Shown here in pieces: positions 23,713-31,661 of a stretch of DNA of 36,683 nt. The stretch's first letter is position 1; every line of letters begins with the position of its first letter. The DNA lies in assembly GCA_022797935.1 (NCBI GenBank), contig JAAWLO010000016.1:1-36683 (forward strand). The letters are read 5' to 3'. The translations under genes and the position numbers were made by a program. Under the pieces are notes generated by a model that saw nothing but the letters and a program-made list of their open reading frames with translations, searched no databases and had not been told where the DNA came from. This stretch comes from Oscillibacter sp. Its GTDB lineage: Bacteria > Bacillota > Clostridia > Oscillospirales > Oscillospiraceae.

Positions 23713-24503
23713 CCACTGTACATACCATAGCCAGCAGTTCATCGGGGAACGCACTGCTGCTGGATTGGGGCGGCGGACGCCTGCTGGTGGACGCCGGTGT
23801 CTCCTGCCGCCGTATCCGGCAGAGCCTGCAAAGTCTGAATTTGGACCTGAGAGACCTGGACGCCGTCTGCATTACCCACACCCACAGCGACCACATCTCC
23901 GGCCTGCAGACCCTGCTGCGGCAGACGGACTGCCCCATTTTTGCCACCGCTCCGGCGGGCCGGGACCTGCTGCGCCGCATGGTGCTGCTGGAGGACCGCC
24001 TGCGGGAGGCGGCAGGCGCCTTCGCGGTGAAGGACTGTACCATCACTCCCTTTTCCACGTCCCACGACTCCCCCGGGTCCTGCGGCTACCGCTTCGACAC
24101 GCCGGATGGGGCGGTGGGTCTGCTGACGGACAGCGGCGTGGTGACGCCGGAGGCGGCGGCAGTTCTCCCCGGTGTGGCCCTGGCAGTGCTGGAGGCCAAC
24201 CATGATGTGGAGGCGGTGCGCAGCGGGCCCTATCCCTATTTTCTGAAGGAACGGATTCTGGGGCCCGGCGGACACCTTCCAAATGAGGACGCCGCCGCCT
24301 TTGCCGTCACACTGGCGGCGGCGGGGGCCCGGGAAATCATTCTGGCCCACCTGAGCCGGGAGAACAATACCCCCGCTATGGCGCTGAGAACCGTGGAAAC
24401 GGCCTTGAACGCCGCGGGCCTGTATCCCCGGCTCTCCGCTGCTCCGCGAGACTGCCTCAGCGAGGCCTACCGGCTGGAAGGAGGCGCCGTATGCAGCGGA
24501 TAA
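23709..24503 (+). CDS. MBL-fold metallo-hydrolase (YycJ/WalJ-like)
   Basis: A 264-residue protein. The metal motif is THTHSDHISGL (HxHxDH) with an N-terminal SSSSGNALLLDWGGGRLLVDAGVS region typical of the YycJ group. Further ligands are supplied by DSGVV and later by LAHLSRENN. In Bacillus, WalJ/YycJ is linked to the WalKR cell-wall system and DNA metabolism. The start is TTG at 23709, which overlaps the upstream stop and gives the family N-terminus TVHTIASSSSGN. The gene overlaps rlmH by 13 bp, as is frequent for this pair. Confidence 0.9.
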   Translation: MTTVHTIASSSSGNALLLDWGGGRLLVDAGVSCRRIRQSLQSLNLDLRDLDAVCITHTHSDHISGLQTLLRQTDCPIFATAPAGRDLLRRMVLLEDRLREAAGAFAVKDCTITPFSTSHDSPGSCGYRFDTPDGAVGLLTDSGVVTPEAAAVLPGVALAVLEANHDVEAVRSGPYPYFLKERILGPGGHLPNEDAAAFAVTLAAAGAREIILAHLSRENNTPAMALRTVETALNAAGLYPRLSAAPRDCLSEAYRLEGGAVCSG

Positions 24504-24985
24504 CCCTTCTCTGTGTGGGAAAGCTGAAGGAGAAGTTCTACATTGAGGCGGCGGCGGAGTACGGAAAGCGCCTCAGCCGTTTCTGCAAGCTGGAGGTAGT
24601 GGAGCTGCCGGAGGAACGCCTGCCGGAAAACCCGTCCCCGGCCCAGATCGAAGGGGCACTTTTGAAAGAGGCGGAGGCTGTCCGCCGGAAGCAGCCGCCC
24701 TCCTGCCGCCTCATTGCCCTGTGCGTGGAGGGGCAGCTGCGCTCCAGTGAGGAGCTGGCCCGGACTATGGCCGCTTGGGCGGTTGGCGCGGACAATGGGT
24801 TGGAAAAGCGGCTGGCATTCCTGATAGGAGGTTCCTTTGGCCTTCACGAGTCCATCAAAGCGGAGGCCTGGGCCAGGATTTCCATGTCCCCTATGACCTT
24901 TCCCCACCATCTGGCCCGGGTGATGCTGCTGGAGCAGATTTACCGGGCCTATCAAATCCAGGCGGGTACAAAGTATCACAAGTAG
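24491..24985 (+). CDS. rlmH: 23S rRNA (pseudouridine-1915-N3) methyltransferase
   Basis: A 164-residue SPOUT methyltransferase, near the usual 155-160. The SAM-binding knot contains LAFLIGGSFGLHESI, MSPMTFPHHLARVMLLEQIY and the terminal AYQIQAGTKYHK, a signature tail of RlmH. It modifies helix 69 of 23S rRNA on assembled ribosomes. GGAAGGAGG precedes the ATG, lying inside the end of the MBL gene. Confidence 0.96.
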   Translation: MQRITLLCVGKLKEKFYIEAAAEYGKRLSRFCKLEVVELPEERLPENPSPAQIEGALLKEAEAVRRKQPPSCRLIALCVEGQLRSSEELARTMAAWAVGADNGLEKRLAFLIGGSFGLHESIKAEAWARISMSPMTFPHHLARVMLLEQIYRAYQIQAGTKYHK

Positions 24986-25128
24986 CGGAAGGGACCATTC
25001 TCCATGCTCCGCTGGGAATTGCTTTGGAAAAGCCATGACGGTTTCCGCCGCTGGGATATTGTCATGCCCTATTTAGAGAAGAGGGCTGCCCTTTTGGAAA
25101 CTTCCACTTGTGAAAGGAGACGCTTCCC

Positions 25129-25311
25129 ATGACCGTTACCATTGACGCTGCCCGCTGCATTGCCTGCGGCATGTGCGCCTACACCGCTCCGGAGGTTTTT
25201 CACATGGTGGGGAAGGCCTCCATGGTTCTGGCCCAGCCGGAGAGTCTGAACCGCCGGGTTCAGGATGCCGCCAACGGCTGCCCGGTGAATGCCATTCGGG
25301 TGAAGACCTGA
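25129..25311 (+). CDS. Single-cluster [4Fe-4S] ferredoxin
   Basis: A 60-residue protein binding one [4Fe-4S] cluster: CIACGMC (Cys10, 13, 16) plus a distal NGCPVNAI (Cys51). It resembles clostridial and archaeal monocluster ferredoxins (MTVTIDAARCIACGMCAYTA). An AAAGGAGA site precedes the ATG. It stands 143 bp downstream of rlmH in a short region (24986-25128) where no further gene was seen. A bidirectional terminator follows. Confidence 0.92.
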   Translation: MTVTIDAARCIACGMCAYTAPEVFHMVGKASMVLAQPESLNRRVQDAANGCPVNAIRVKT

Positions 25312-25334
25312 AACCCTTTTGCCGGAAACAGAAG

Positions 25335-25368
25335 AAGCCTGGAGACGACTGTCTCCAGGCTTTTTTTT
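25335..25368. terminator. Bidirectional terminator (ferredoxin / tex)
   Basis: A perfect stem AAGCCTGGAGAC (25335-25346) / GTCTCCAGGCTT (25351-25362) is followed by eight T on the plus strand. It lies between convergent genes; on the minus strand the T-tract is weaker (CTTCTTCTG). Confidence 0.85.
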
Positions 25369-25373
25369 CCGGC

Positions 25374-27545
25374 TTATTTCGCCTGCTTCATGGATAGGGA
25401 AATCCGTTTCTTTTTCTCGTCTACCTCCAGCACGGCAACCTTTACCACATCTCCGACAGAGACCACCTCCGAAGGATGCCGGACCCGGCGGTCCGCCACT
25501 TGCGAGATGTGCACCAGTCCGTCCTGATGGACGCCGATATCCACGAAGACGCCGAAGTCAATCACATTCCGCACCGTCCCCGTCAAAATCATGCCGGGTT
25601 TCAGATCCTTCATCTCCAGCACGTCCGTCCGCAATACCGGCTTGGGCAGGTCCTCCCGGATGTCCCGGCCCGGCTTCAGCAGTTCCGCCACCACGTCCCG
25701 CAGAGTGGGCAGGCCCACACCGGCGGCCTCCGCCGCCTGTTCTTCGCCATAGGCCTCCACCTGGGCGGGCAGATTTTGAAGCGTTCCCGCCTGCACGTCA
25801 GCCAGGGAATGTCCCGTCAGAGCCAGCAGCTTTTCCGCTGCGGCATAGCTTTCCGGGTGGACGGCGGTATTGTCCAGAACCGAGGCGCTCTCCGGGACCC
25901 GGAGGAAGCCTGCGCACTGCTGAAAGGCTTTGGGCCCCAGCTTGGGAACTTTTAAAATCTGTTTCCGGGCCGTAAAGGGGCCGTTGGCTTCTCGGTAGGC
26001 CACAATATTCTTCGCTGTGGCCGCCGTCAGGCCGGAGACCCGCTGAAGCAGGGAGGGAGAGGCGGTGTTCACGTCCACGCCGACGGCGTTGACACAGTCT
26101 TCTACGACGCCGTTCAGGGCCTCGTCCAGCCGTTTGGGAGGCATGTCGTGCTGGTACTGCCCCACGCCAATGGCCTTGGGATCAATTTTGACCAGTTCCG
26201 CCAAGGGATCCTGTAAACGCCGGGCGATGGACACGGCGGAACGGAGATTGACATCGTACTCCGGGAATTCCGCCGCCGCCAGGGCGCTGGCGGAGTACAC
26301 CGACGCGCCGGCCTCGGAGACGATCATATAGCTTACCTGAGCCCCGGCGTCATTCACCTGCCGGATGAGCTCCACGGCCATCTGCTCCGTCTCCCGGCTG
26401 GCGGTCCCGTTGCCAATGGCAATGTGTTCCACGCCGTACTTCCGAATGAGTGTTTCCAGGGCGGCAATGGCCTCCTGCTTTTGCCGCTGGCCATAGGTGG
26501 GATAGACCACGGCCGTGTCCAGCACCTTCCCGGTGCCGTCCACCACGGCCACCTTGCAGCCCATACGGTAGCCCGGGTCCAGGCCCATCGTTACTTTTCC
26601 CTTCACCGGGGGCTGCATCAGCAGGGGCTTCAGATTCAAGGCAAATTGTCCAATGGCTCCCTCGCTGGCGGTTTCCGTAAGGCCCGACCGGCATTCCCGC
26701 TCCAGGGAGGGGAAAATCAGCCGGTCATAGGCGTCCTCCGCGGCGGCTTTGACAAATTCCATGGCGGGGGAGCCCGGTACTACCACCCGGCGGCGCAGAG
26801 TCCGCAGAGCCAGTTCCCGGTCCAGCTGGACGGAGACCTTTAACGCCTCCTCTTTTTCCCCCCGGTTGATGGCCAGAACCTGGTGGCCCTGCATCCGGCT
26901 GAGGGGTTGGGTGAAGTTGTAATAGAGGCGGTAGACAGTGTCCTCTTCCAGGGCGGCTTCGCTGTGGAGGCTTCCGTTCTTCGCCAGCAGGGCCCGAAGA
27001 ACTTTCCGCAGGTCCGCATCGTCGCTGAGGGTTTCCGCTACAATGTCACTGGCGCCTGCCAGAGCGTCTTCTGCGGTTTCCACACCCTTTTCCGGGTCGA
27101 TATAGTTTGCTGCCTCCGTCAGAGGGTCGGGACAGTCCGGCCCCTGCGCGAAAAGAAGCTCTGCCAGAGGAGCCAGACCCTTTTCCCGGGCGGCGGTGGC
27201 CCGGGTGCGGCGCTTTTGCTTATAGGGCCGGTACAAGTCCTCCACCTCCGCCAGGGTGGCGGCGGCGTCAATGGCGGCAGTCAGGTCTTCCGTCAGTTTG
27301 CCCTGCTCGGCAATGGCGCTTTTCACCGTTTCCCGCCGCTCTTGAAGGTTTCGGAGATAGCCCAGGCGCTCCTCCAGGCTGCGGAGGACGGTGTCGTCCA
27401 TAGCCCCGTGAAGCTCCTTGCGGTAGCGGGCAATAAAGGGGATGGTGTTGCCCTCATCCAGCAGCCGGACTACGTTTTCCACGTACGGAGGGGGCTGGTT
27501 CAGCTCCTGGGCCAGCTGGGCGATGATGGAGTTGGTAAAATCCAT
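25374..27545 (-). CDS. tex: Tex-family RNA-binding transcription accessory protein
   Basis: A 723-residue protein of usual Tex length. The N-terminal helical part contains the GNTIPFIARYRKELHGAMDD signature. The central YqgF-like RNase-fold domain holds GLDPGYRMGCKVAVVDGTGK, followed by tandem helix-hairpin-helix segments (VDVNTASPSLLQRVSGLTAA). The C-terminal S1 domain is LTGTVRNVIDFGVFVDIG followed by DGLVHIS. Tex binds nucleic acids and affects transcription and stress tolerance. The start at 27545 follows AGGAGG; the ATG at 27581 overlaps the MATE gene end. It is downstream of the MATE gene by 16 bp. Confidence 0.95.
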   Translation of the reverse strand: MDFTNSIIAQLAQELNQPPPYVENVVRLLDEGNTIPFIARYRKELHGAMDDTVLRSLEERLGYLRNLQERRETVKSAIAEQGKLTEDLTAAIDAAATLAEVEDLYRPYKQKRRTRATAAREKGLAPLAELLFAQGPDCPDPLTEAANYIDPEKGVETAEDALAGASDIVAETLSDDADLRKVLRALLAKNGSLHSEAALEEDTVYRLYYNFTQPLSRMQGHQVLAINRGEKEEALKVSVQLDRELALRTLRRRVVVPGSPAMEFVKAAAEDAYDRLIFPSLERECRSGLTETASEGAIGQFALNLKPLLMQPPVKGKVTMGLDPGYRMGCKVAVVDGTGKVLDTAVVYPTYGQRQKQEAIAALETLIRKYGVEHIAIGNGTASRETEQMAVELIRQVNDAGAQVSYMIVSEAGASVYSASALAAAEFPEYDVNLRSAVSIARRLQDPLAELVKIDPKAIGVGQYQHDMPPKRLDEALNGVVEDCVNAVGVDVNTASPSLLQRVSGLTAATAKNIVAYREANGPFTARKQILKVPKLGPKAFQQCAGFLRVPESASVLDNTAVHPESYAAAEKLLALTGHSLADVQAGTLQNLPAQVEAYGEEQAAEAAGVGLPTLRDVVAELLKPGRDIREDLPKPVLRTDVLEMKDLKPGMILTGTVRNVIDFGVFVDIGVHQDGLVHISQVADRRVRHPSEVVSVGDVVKVAVLEVDEKKKRISLSMKQAK

Positions 27546-27561
27546 AAAAACCTCCTGTCTG

Positions 27562-28968
27562 TCAGCCCGGAAGGGCGGCAATTTTGGCTTCCGCCGCCTG
27601 CATGGTCTTGCGGAGGAAAAGGATGCTCAACACCAAAGATACCAACTCAGAGATGGGGAAACAGAACCATACCAGATCCAGTCTTCCCGTCTGTGCCAGC
27701 AGCCACGCTGCCGGCAGCAGAGCCACCAGCTGACGGCATACAGAACAGATCAGGGTGTGGACCGGGTTGCCAATGGCCTGGCAGACAGACCCGGCAATGA
27801 TATCGAAGCCCGCCAGCAGGAAGGAGCTGCTGATGACCCGCAGGGCGACTGTGCCAATGGCCAGCATTTCCGCCGAGGGGCTGAAAAAGCCCAAGAGTAC
27901 GTGGGGGATAAGGTTGAAGGCGGAAAAGCCGAGTATCATGATGACCGTGGCCACTGCGGCGGTGAGCCGGAAGGTTTTCCGCACCCGGTCCAGCCGGGCG
28001 GCGCCGTAGTTGTAGGAGATGATGGGGACCATGCCGTTGTTCAGGCCGAAGACCGGCATGAAGATGAAGCTCTGGAGCTTGAAGTAGGCTCCGAAGACCG
28101 CAGTCGCTGTGTCTGTAAAGGAGATGAGAATCTTGTTCATACCGAAGGTCATGACAGACCCAATGGACTGCATAATGATAGAGGGCAGGCCCACCCGGTA
28201 GATTTCCCGGACAATGGCCCGGTCCGGCCGGACGTCCCGAAGGCGGATGTGGATGTCCTTGTTAAACTTCAGATTCATCCAAAGGCCGATAAAAGCGGCC
28301 ACAATCTGCCCGAACACCGTAGCCACGGCGGCGCCGGCTACCTCCAGCCGGGGGAAGCCAAAGAGGCCGAAAATCAGGATGGGGTCCAGAATGATGTTGA
28401 TTACCGCGCCAATAAGCTGGGTAATCATGGAATACACGGTCCGGCCGGTGGACTGAAGCAGCCGCTCAAAACAGAATTGGCTGAAAATACCAATGGAGAG
28501 CCCCAAGCAGATGCGGGCGTAATCCGTGCCGTAGTTCACAATGGGGGCAATGTCCGTCTGAGCCAGGAAAAAGGGCCGGGCCAGCAGGAAGCCGCACACG
28601 CCGAAGATGACAGCGCTGAGAAGGAAAACGAAGATGCCGGTGTTGGCGGCCTGGTCTGCCTGGGCCTGGTTCTTTTCACCCAGGGAACGGGACAGCAGGG
28701 CGTTCATGCCCACGCCGGTGCCGCCGCCCACAGCAATCATCAGGTTCTGAAGAGGGAAGGCCAGGGAAACGGCGTTCAGGGCGTCCTGGCTGATCTGCGC
28801 TACGAAAATGCTGTCCACCACGTTGTAGAGGGCCTGGACCAGCATGGAAATCATCATAGGCACGGCCATACCGGCCAGCAGAGGGGCAATGGGCATGGTG
28901 CCCATTTTGTTCTCCTGAGGGGCCGGATTGGGTGCGGAGCCAGATGATTGCGAATGGTTTTGATTCAT
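27562..28968 (-). CDS. MATE-family multidrug/sodium antiporter
   Basis: A 468-residue polytopic protein with about twelve membrane segments in two homologous halves. The first half begins PLLAGMAVPMMISMLVQALY and contains VVDSIFVAQISQDALNAVSL and GTGVGMNALLSRSLGEKN, typical of MATE proteins; the second half has VYRVG-like and SFIFMPVFGLNNGMVPIISY elements. It resembles MepA/DinF-type exporters that use Na+ or H+ to expel cationic drugs or metabolites; the substrate cannot be predicted. The acidic N-terminal 20 residues are Ser/Pro/Asn-rich. It is transcribed toward tex and insulated upstream by a terminator. Confidence 0.93.
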   Translation of the reverse strand: MNQNHSQSSGSAPNPAPQENKMGTMPIAPLLAGMAVPMMISMLVQALYNVVDSIFVAQISQDALNAVSLAFPLQNLMIAVGGGTGVGMNALLSRSLGEKNQAQADQAANTGIFVFLLSAVIFGVCGFLLARPFFLAQTDIAPIVNYGTDYARICLGLSIGIFSQFCFERLLQSTGRTVYSMITQLIGAVINIILDPILIFGLFGFPRLEVAGAAVATVFGQIVAAFIGLWMNLKFNKDIHIRLRDVRPDRAIVREIYRVGLPSIIMQSIGSVMTFGMNKILISFTDTATAVFGAYFKLQSFIFMPVFGLNNGMVPIISYNYGAARLDRVRKTFRLTAAVATVIMILGFSAFNLIPHVLLGFFSPSAEMLAIGTVALRVISSSFLLAGFDIIAGSVCQAIGNPVHTLICSVCRQLVALLPAAWLLAQTGRLDLVWFCFPISELVSLVLSILFLRKTMQAAEAKIAALPG

Positions 28969-29022
28969 CTTGATATTCCTTTCTGTAATACTTCGGCAGT
29001 GGTTCTCTGTCTGTTTTCTGGC

Positions 29023-29059
29023 GTAAAAAGGACGCGGCTCGGACAGCCGCGCCTTTTAC
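29023..29059 (-). terminator. Terminator of the prfB / SLH-amidase unit
   Basis: A long stem (plus strand GTAAAAAGG-A-CGCGGCT, 29023-29039, with AGCCGCG-CCTTTTAC, 29045-29059) lies 11 bp after the SLH-amidase stop. On the minus strand it ends in TTTTTAC. Confidence 0.75.
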
Positions 29060-29069
29060 CGCAAGGGAA

Positions 29070-30245
29070 TCAGTTTGGATATCGAGTCCAGACGTCATAG
29101 GTGTATTGGCTGTCTGCGTGCCAGGCGTAATCAACGTCCCAGTGAATCCGATAAACATCCTGCTCATCGGTGGCGGCCTCTGTGACGGCGAAAGAAATCT
29201 TGCCGTTCTCTGTGGTTGGGCGCTGGGTGATCATGGCCACATGGACCAGCAGGCCGGAGCGGTTGAGCTGAATCATGATATCGCCGGGGCGGGCGTCCGC
29301 CAGGGTGGTTTTCCGGACCGGGAAAGCCGCTTGACTAAACATGGCGTCGCTGGCCAGTGTGGTCCAGCCGCCGCAGCCGAGGGTGCTGCTGGTGTGGCCG
29401 GAGGGATTTTTCGCCCGGAAGTAGGGGTGCGTCGCAAGCCGGACAGGGCTGGATTCACCCAGAGGATAGCCCATGGAGAAATCAGCCTCCTCCGGATACT
29501 GGCTCTTCAGCTCCGCCAGCAGGGCCAGCACGTTCTCCTCCGTCACGGCCTTGCTGTTGGTAAGGGTGGTAGGCGCGGGAGCGGTCTCCTGCTGGACGGG
29601 CGTGAGGTTGCCCGGTTTGCTGGAGAGGCATTGGCTCATACGGAAAAGGACCATCGCCGCCTGTCCGCGGGTCATGGTGCTTTTGCCGGAAAAGCTGCCA
29701 TCGGCAAAACCGGTGAGGATGCCAAGGGCGAATACCGTCTTGATCGCATCCTGGTAGCTCTCAGGAATGTTGGCGTAATCGGTGATTTTTTCCTGTGCGG
29801 CGGCCTTTGCCTCGTCGGAGACGGTGTAGCCCTTGGCTGTCATAACACAGGACATGAAGTGGGCCATGTCGTTCCGGGTGATGCTGGAATTCATGACCGC
29901 AGGGTCAACCAAGTGATTATGGCCGTAAGGCGCCGCGCCATGGGCCTCCAGGACGGCAGCGCTGGGAATGAACCAGCCGGAGGATTTGAGGTGGGCATAG
30001 GCCTCCTCCTCGCCGGGATAAAAGGCACGGACCAGCATGACGCAGAACTGCGCCCGGGTAACCGAATCGGTGGGGCGGAAGGTTCCGTCGGCATATCCAG
30101 AAAGGATTCCCTTGCTGGTGCAGTCCTGAATGGCCTTCGAAAAGACGTAGGTGCCGGGCACATCGGTAAACTCCGCGCCCAGGGCGGGAACCGCCAGGCT
30201 CAGGCAGAGGGACAGGGACAGGAAAAACGTGCAGAGGCGTTTCAT
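29070..30245 (-). CDS. Secreted SLH-domain protein with putative cysteine peptidase/amidase domain
   Basis: A 391-residue protein. A signal peptide (KRLCTFFLSLSLCLSLAVPALGA) is followed by SLH repeats: FTDVPGTYVF...GYADGTFRPTDSVTRAQF (about 27-75), a middle degenerate copy, and ITDYANIPES...FADGSFSGKSTMTRGQAAMV (about 155-205). After a linker the C-terminal domain has GCGGWTTLASD (candidate Cys291), a RPGDIMIQL strand and LLVHVAMITQ (candidate His335), consistent with an NlpC/P60 or CHAP-like peptidase. SLH domains bind secondary cell-wall polymer, so the enzyme would sit at the wall surface. ATG 30245 gives the better ribosome binding site spacing (GAAGGA) than the ATG at 30251. It follows prfB by 54 bp. 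Confidence 0.82.
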   Translation of the reverse strand: MKRLCTFFLSLSLCLSLAVPALGAEFTDVPGTYVFSKAIQDCTSKGILSGYADGTFRPTDSVTRAQFCVMLVRAFYPGEEEAYAHLKSSGWFIPSAAVLEAHGAAPYGHNHLVDPAVMNSSITRNDMAHFMSCVMTAKGYTVSDEAKAAAQEKITDYANIPESYQDAIKTVFALGILTGFADGSFSGKSTMTRGQAAMVLFRMSQCLSSKPGNLTPVQQETAPAPTTLTNSKAVTEENVLALLAELKSQYPEEADFSMGYPLGESSPVRLATHPYFRAKNPSGHTSSTLGCGGWTTLASDAMFSQAAFPVRKTTLADARPGDIMIQLNRSGLLVHVAMITQRPTTENGKISFAVTEAATDEQDVYRIHWDVDYAWHADSQYTYDVWTRYPN

Positions 30246-30299
30246 GCTCATATCCTTCTTTCGTTTAAAATCCGCAATTTCTCACAAGGGGAGAAGACA

Positions 30300-31424
30300 T
30301 TATTTTTTCAGCTCCCCGGTGGCCAGCTTGGTGAGGTAGGCATTGAGGAAACCGTCCAGATCTCCATCCATAACGGCGTCAATGCCGCCGGTCTCGTAGT
30401 TGGTGCGGGTGTCCTTGACCATCTGGTAGGGCATAAAAACATAAGAGCGGATCTGGCTGCCCCACTCAATCTTCATCTGTACGCCCTTGATATCCGAAAT
30501 CTTCTCGGCGTGCTGCTGTGCTTTCAGCTCCAGGAGCTTGGCCCGCAGCATCTTCATGCAGTTGTCCTTGTTCTGGAACTGGCTGCGTTCCTGCTGGCTG
30601 GCTACCACAATGCCGGTGGGCTTGTGAATCAGCCGGACGGCAGAGGAAGTTTTGTTGACGTGCTGTCCGCCGGCGCCGGAGGCCCGGTAAACCTGCATCT
30701 CAATATCCTCGTCCCGAATCTCAATGGACTCATCGTTCTCCAGCTCCGGCATGACCTCCACGGCGGCGAAGGAGGTCTGCCGCCGGGCGTTGGCGTCGAA
30801 GGGAGAGACCCGCACAAGACGGTGGACGCCGTTTTCGCTCTTAAGGAGACCGTAGACATTTTCTCCCTCAATGGAGATGGCGGCGGACTTGATGCCGGCC
30901 TCGTCGCCATCCTCATAGTCCAAAATCTTGTAGGTGAAGCCCTTGCGCTCCACCCAGCGGGTGTACATGCGGTAAAGCATCTGGGCCCAGTCCTGGGCCT
31001 CGGTGCCGCCGGCTCCGGCGTGGAACTGAAGAATGGCGTTGCAGGCGTCGTACTCCCCGGAGAGAAGGGTGGCCATGCGGGTTTCGGCCGTGCGGGCCTC
31101 CAGGGCGGCGAACTCTGTTTTCAGCTCCTCCAGAATTTCCGCGTCCTCGGCCTCCTGCCCCATTTCGCACAGGGCGGTGAGATCCTCCCAGGCGGAAAGG
31201 AGCTTTTCCTGCCGGATAATCTTGTTCTGAAGCTGCTTCAGGCGCTGCTGGACCTTCTGGGAGCGGTCCAGGTCGTTCCAAAATCCGTCCTGAGCGGTCT
31301 CATCCTCCAGCCGGGCGGCTTCCTGGCGGGCGGCGTCTATGTCCAGGGCGGCGGACAGTTCGTCCAGCTCGGGGCGCAGGTCCCGGAGCTTTTGCTTGTA
31401 AACGTCGTATTCAATCAATGCCAT
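30300..31424 (-). CDS. prfB: Peptide chain release factor 2
   Basis: A 374-residue RF2. The stop-codon recognition tripeptide SPF is in VRVSPFDANARRQTSF, and the catalytic GGQ is in YRASGAGGQHVNKTSSAVRL. In most bacteria prfB carries an in-frame UGA around codon 25 and needs a +1 frameshift. Here the frame is continuous: the corresponding region reads SAALDIDAA, with CTG GAC instead of CTT TGA C, so the autoregulatory frameshift is absent. It has a strong promoter upstream (31463-31491). The SLH-amidase lies 54 bp downstream. Confidence 0.97.
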   Translation of the reverse strand: MALIEYDVYKQKLRDLRPELDELSAALDIDAARQEAARLEDETAQDGFWNDLDRSQKVQQRLKQLQNKIIRQEKLLSAWEDLTALCEMGQEAEDAEILEELKTEFAALEARTAETRMATLLSGEYDACNAILQFHAGAGGTEAQDWAQMLYRMYTRWVERKGFTYKILDYEDGDEAGIKSAAISIEGENVYGLLKSENGVHRLVRVSPFDANARRQTSFAAVEVMPELENDESIEIRDEDIEMQVYRASGAGGQHVNKTSSAVRLIHKPTGIVVASQQERSQFQNKDNCMKMLRAKLLELKAQQHAEKISDIKGVQMKIEWGSQIRSYVFMPYQMVKDTRTNYETGGIDAVMDGDLDGFLNAYLTKLATGELKK

Positions 31425-31462
31425 GTTACTTCTCCGTCTCTGAATTTGTTTCCAGTTCTAGT

Positions 31463-31491
31463 ATTATATCGAAGCGGCGTTTATTTGTAAA
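31463..31491 (-). promoter_or_regulatory. prfB promoter
   Basis: On the minus strand, -35 TTTACA (31486-31491) and -10 TATAAT (31463-31468) are separated by exactly 17 bp. CCCCTTTAC is repeated directly just upstream. Confidence 0.8.
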
Positions 31492-31506
31492 GGGGGAGAT
31501 TGCGTA

Positions 31507-31600
31507 AAGGGGCGGAAAAAGTTTCGCCCGCCTTTACAAAGGCGGCGGGGTCCAGGGGCAGGGCCCTGGCGGGGCAAGGGGCAGAGCCCCTCCCCGCACC
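31507..31600 (-). repeat. Dispersed 3'-end repeat, copy B
   Basis: On the minus strand: AGGGGCTCTGCCCCTTGCCC, then an extra CAGGGCCCTG module, then GGACCCCGC, a hairpin CGCCTTTGTAAAGGCG and AAACTTTTT. The order GGGCTCTGCCCCT - ACCCCGC - CCTTTGWAAAGG - AAACTTT is shared with copy A at 2403-2460. It lies between the HtrA terminator and the prfB promoter. No ORF is supported in 31492-31661. Confidence 0.55.
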
Positions 31601-31621
31601 GGCTTTTCTTTTCGTCCCCCC

Positions 31622-31653
31622 AAAAAAAGTCACGGGGCCCTGCACCCCGTGAC
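31622..31653 (-). terminator. Intrinsic terminator of the two-component/HtrA operon
   Basis: On the minus strand the stem GTCACGGGG / CCCCGTGAC (31645-31653 and 31629-31637) with loop TGCAGGG is followed by seven T (31622-31628). It lies 8 bp after the htrA stop. Confidence 0.88.
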
Positions 31654-31661
31654 ACGGCAAA

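Noticed and set aside
21473-24058. 861-codon minus-strand frame across murA, GNAT and TfoX_C genes
   Set aside because: Three clear plus-strand genes explain the region; the antisense translation shows no family motif.
29106-31490. 794-codon plus-strand frame opposite the SLH-amidase and prfB
   Set aside because: prfB and the SLH protein are unambiguous on the minus strand; the frame is an antisense artefact of codon bias.
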